Source: an uncultured Eubacteriales bacterium (GTDB lineage Bacteria > Bacillota > Clostridia > Oscillospirales > Oscillospiraceae). From it: a stretch of 14,688 bases of DNA. The position numbers and the translations under genes are program-made. Shown here in pieces: positions 12,923 through 14,688 of the stretch. Position 1 is the stretch's first letter; each line of letters starts with the position of its first letter. The stretch lies in NCBI GenBank assembly GCA_900554705.1, contig USIH01000040.1:1-14688 (forward strand). The letters run 5' to 3'. The notes below the pieces were generated by a model. The model was not told where the DNA came from, ran no database searches, and was given only the letters and a program-made list of their open reading frames with translations.

Positions 12923-14012
12923 AAATCTCTATCTCAAGGATTTTCGCAACTACGCGGAGGCCGAGCCGCAGTTTGTCTCCGGCGTCAACCTCTTGGTCGG
13001 CGGCAATGCCAACGGCAAGACCAATCTTTTGGAAGCAATCGCCTACCTTTCCACGGCCCGCGCATTTCGCGCCAAAAGAGAACAGGAGCTGATCCGATTC
13101 GGCGCGGAATACGCCGAGCTGACGGCGCAGGTCTGGTCCGGTCAGCGGGAGCAGGAGCTTCGTGTGCTGCTCTTTTCTGATCGGAGACCGCGCCGCCTGT
13201 TTCTCAACGGGGTCAAACAGAAGACCTCCGCCGGTATCTGCGGTGTTCTGACGAGCGTTCTGTTCCGTCCGGAGGATCTGTATCTTCTAAAGAAGGGCGC
13301 GCAGAGCCGCCGCCGCTTTTTAGACGATGTGATCGGCCAGCTGCGCCCGAACTACGAGGCGGCGATCACGGAATACAGCAGGCTATTGGAGCAGAAGAGC
13401 GCCCTGCTGTCCGCGTGGCGCGAGGCGCCGTCCTATCTGGACATCCTGCCGGAATACGATCAGAGAATGGCGCAGGTCGGCGCGATCGTCATCTCTTACC
13501 GCGCCCGCTGCCTAAAGACGCTCGGTGCGCTTGCCGCGGGTTTCCACGATGAGTTTTCCGAGGGAAAGGAGCGCCTTTGCCTGCAATACCGGACGGTCTC
13601 CACGGTGGACGATCCGTTTGCGCCGCTCGATACGCTGCGTGCGCAGCTTGCGGAGCATCAGAGAACGCACCGTCAGGCGGAATTGGAGAGCGGACAGTGC
13701 CTCTCCGGCCCGCATAAGGACGATTTTGAAACGACGGTAAACGAGCTTCCGGCCGCGCTCTATGCCTCGCAGGGGCAGCTGCGCACGGCGACCATTTCGC
13801 TGAAATTGGCGCAGCGTAAGCTTCTGCGGCGCGAGAGCGGCGAGGAACCTGTCCTGCTGCTGGACGACGTGCTGTCGGAATTGGACGCAGGACGGCAGAA
13901 TTTCGTGCTCAACTGCCTGTCCGGCGGTCAGGTGTTCATCACCTGCTGCGAGACGGATCGGCTGACGGATCTGGGACAGGTGTTTCATATCCGCGACGGC
14001 GCGGTGGAATAG
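12912..14012 (+). CDS. recF: DNA replication and repair protein RecF
   Basis: SMC-like ATPase that helps load RecA at single-stranded gaps with RecO and RecR. 366 residues, normal length. The start LKNLYLKDFRNY is typical. Walker A is G30-GNANGKT-37, where the usual Gln of GxNxQGKT is Asn34. Other motifs: TARAFRAKREQELIRFG, FRPEDLYLLKKGAQSRRRFLD, LSGPHKDDFE, signature SQGQLRTATISLKLAQ, and Walker B LLLDDVLSELD followed by the C-terminal TCCETD. Its ATG lies within the S4 gene (11-base overlap) without a strong ribosome site of its own, so translation is likely coupled. remB begins 11 bases after its stop. Confidence 0.98.
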   Translation: MFLKNLYLKDFRNYAEAEPQFVSGVNLLVGGNANGKTNLLEAIAYLSTARAFRAKREQELIRFGAEYAELTAQVWSGQREQELRVLLFSDRRPRRLFLNGVKQKTSAGICGVLTSVLFRPEDLYLLKKGAQSRRRFLDDVIGQLRPNYEAAITEYSRLLEQKSALLSAWREAPSYLDILPEYDQRMAQVGAIVISYRARCLKTLGALAAGFHDEFSEGKERLCLQYRTVSTVDDPFAPLDTLRAQLAEHQRTHRQAELESGQCLSGPHKDDFETTVNELPAALYASQGQLRTATISLKLAQRKLLRRESGEEPVLLLDDVLSELDAGRQNFVLNCLSGGQVFITCCETDRLTDLGQVFHIRDGAVE

Positions 14013-14023
14013 AGGAGGAGCGT

Positions 14024-14300
14024 ATGTATCTGTCCATCGGTGCGGACTATGCCCTGCGCGACAGCTCCGTGATCGGTATTTTTGATTTGGAAAACACTTC
14101 CGTCTCCCGCTTTACGCGCGCCTTTCTGCGCGAGGCGGAGCAGCGCGGTGAAGTGCTTGCCCTCACGGGCGAGCTTCCCAAGAGCTTTATCCTGACGGAA
14201 GAATACGATATGGATCGCGTCGTTTTGACGCAGATCGGTTCCGCCGCGCTGGAAAAGCGCAGTAGGGAACAGTTCGAAAATGACGTAAGGAGGACGGTTT

Positions 14301-14326
<26 letters not shown>
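14024..14326 (+). CDS. remB: RemB-like DUF370 protein (YaaB)
   Basis: A 100-residue protein of the DUF370/RemA-RemB group. The N-terminus [28 protein letters not shown] is typical of the version encoded between recF and gyrB (yaaB in Bacillus). RemA, the paralogue, activates biofilm-matrix genes as a DNA-binding ring; the function of the gyrB-linked version is less clear, and I infer no more than a possible DNA-binding role. Strong ribosome site GGAGGAG is a few bases before ATG. The charged C-terminus ([24 protein letters not shown]) is read through the ribosome site and start of gyrB, with a 26-base overlap. Confidence 0.82.

Positions 14327-14688
<362 letters not shown>

Overview
The window looks like the replication-origin region of a GC-rich Clostridia chromosome (Firmicutes), most probably a gut Oscillospiraceae/Ruminococcaceae-type anaerobe. 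The reasons are the gene order dnaA-dnaN-yaaA(S4)-recF-remB(DUF370)-gyrB, Firmicute-style AGGAGG ribosome binding sites, a Clostridial PPi-type phosphofructokinase segment, a two-gene minimal SUF system and a base composition well above 50% GC. The genus cannot be read from the sequence. There is no phage, transposon, CRISPR array, tRNA or rRNA in it.

Left part (1-4966). The window opens inside a reading frame that joins the C-terminal half of an amino-acid ABC transporter substrate-binding protein to the C-terminal half of a 6-phosphofructokinase. The join is a short stretch of sequence plausible for both families, so an assembly chimera or a recombination event is likely. A compact protein-kinase-fold protein overlaps its stop codon and a terminator follows. 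Two purine-salvage genes come next, each with its own extended -10 promoter: adenine deaminase (adenine to hypoxanthine plus ammonia) and an AzgA/NCS2-type purine permease. A strong terminator follows the permease.

Middle part (4967-7730). A translationally coupled operon encodes an OmpR/PhoB-class response regulator, its membrane histidine kinase and an HD-domain phosphohydrolase, each start overlapping the previous stop (ATGA). Two exact TTTACA repeats at 11-bp spacing lie upstream, resembling a Pho box. A 25-bp perfect inverted repeat separates this operon from the convergent suf-rlmH genes and probably terminates transcription in both directions.

Right part (7731-14688). On the minus strand, sufC, a SufB-like scaffold gene and rlmH form a tightly overlapping operon, transcribed divergently from dnaA. 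The sufC and dnaA promoters lie back to back in 163 bp. The 221-bp dnaA-dnaN gap is the probable oriC, with three perfect TTATNCACA boxes, two near-consensus boxes, and an AT-rich stretch with CTA triplets like a DnaA-trio unwinding element. The replication and repair genes continue rightward to a gyrB cut by the window edge. With this oriC, replication runs with the suf-rlmH operon and all genes to its right, but head-on to everything in 1-7643.

I found no clearly new biological system. The best leads are the chimeric reading frame, the large palindrome, the Pho-box-like promoter of the PhoPR-HD operon, and the SUF genes in a place where rpmH-rnpA would often be found.
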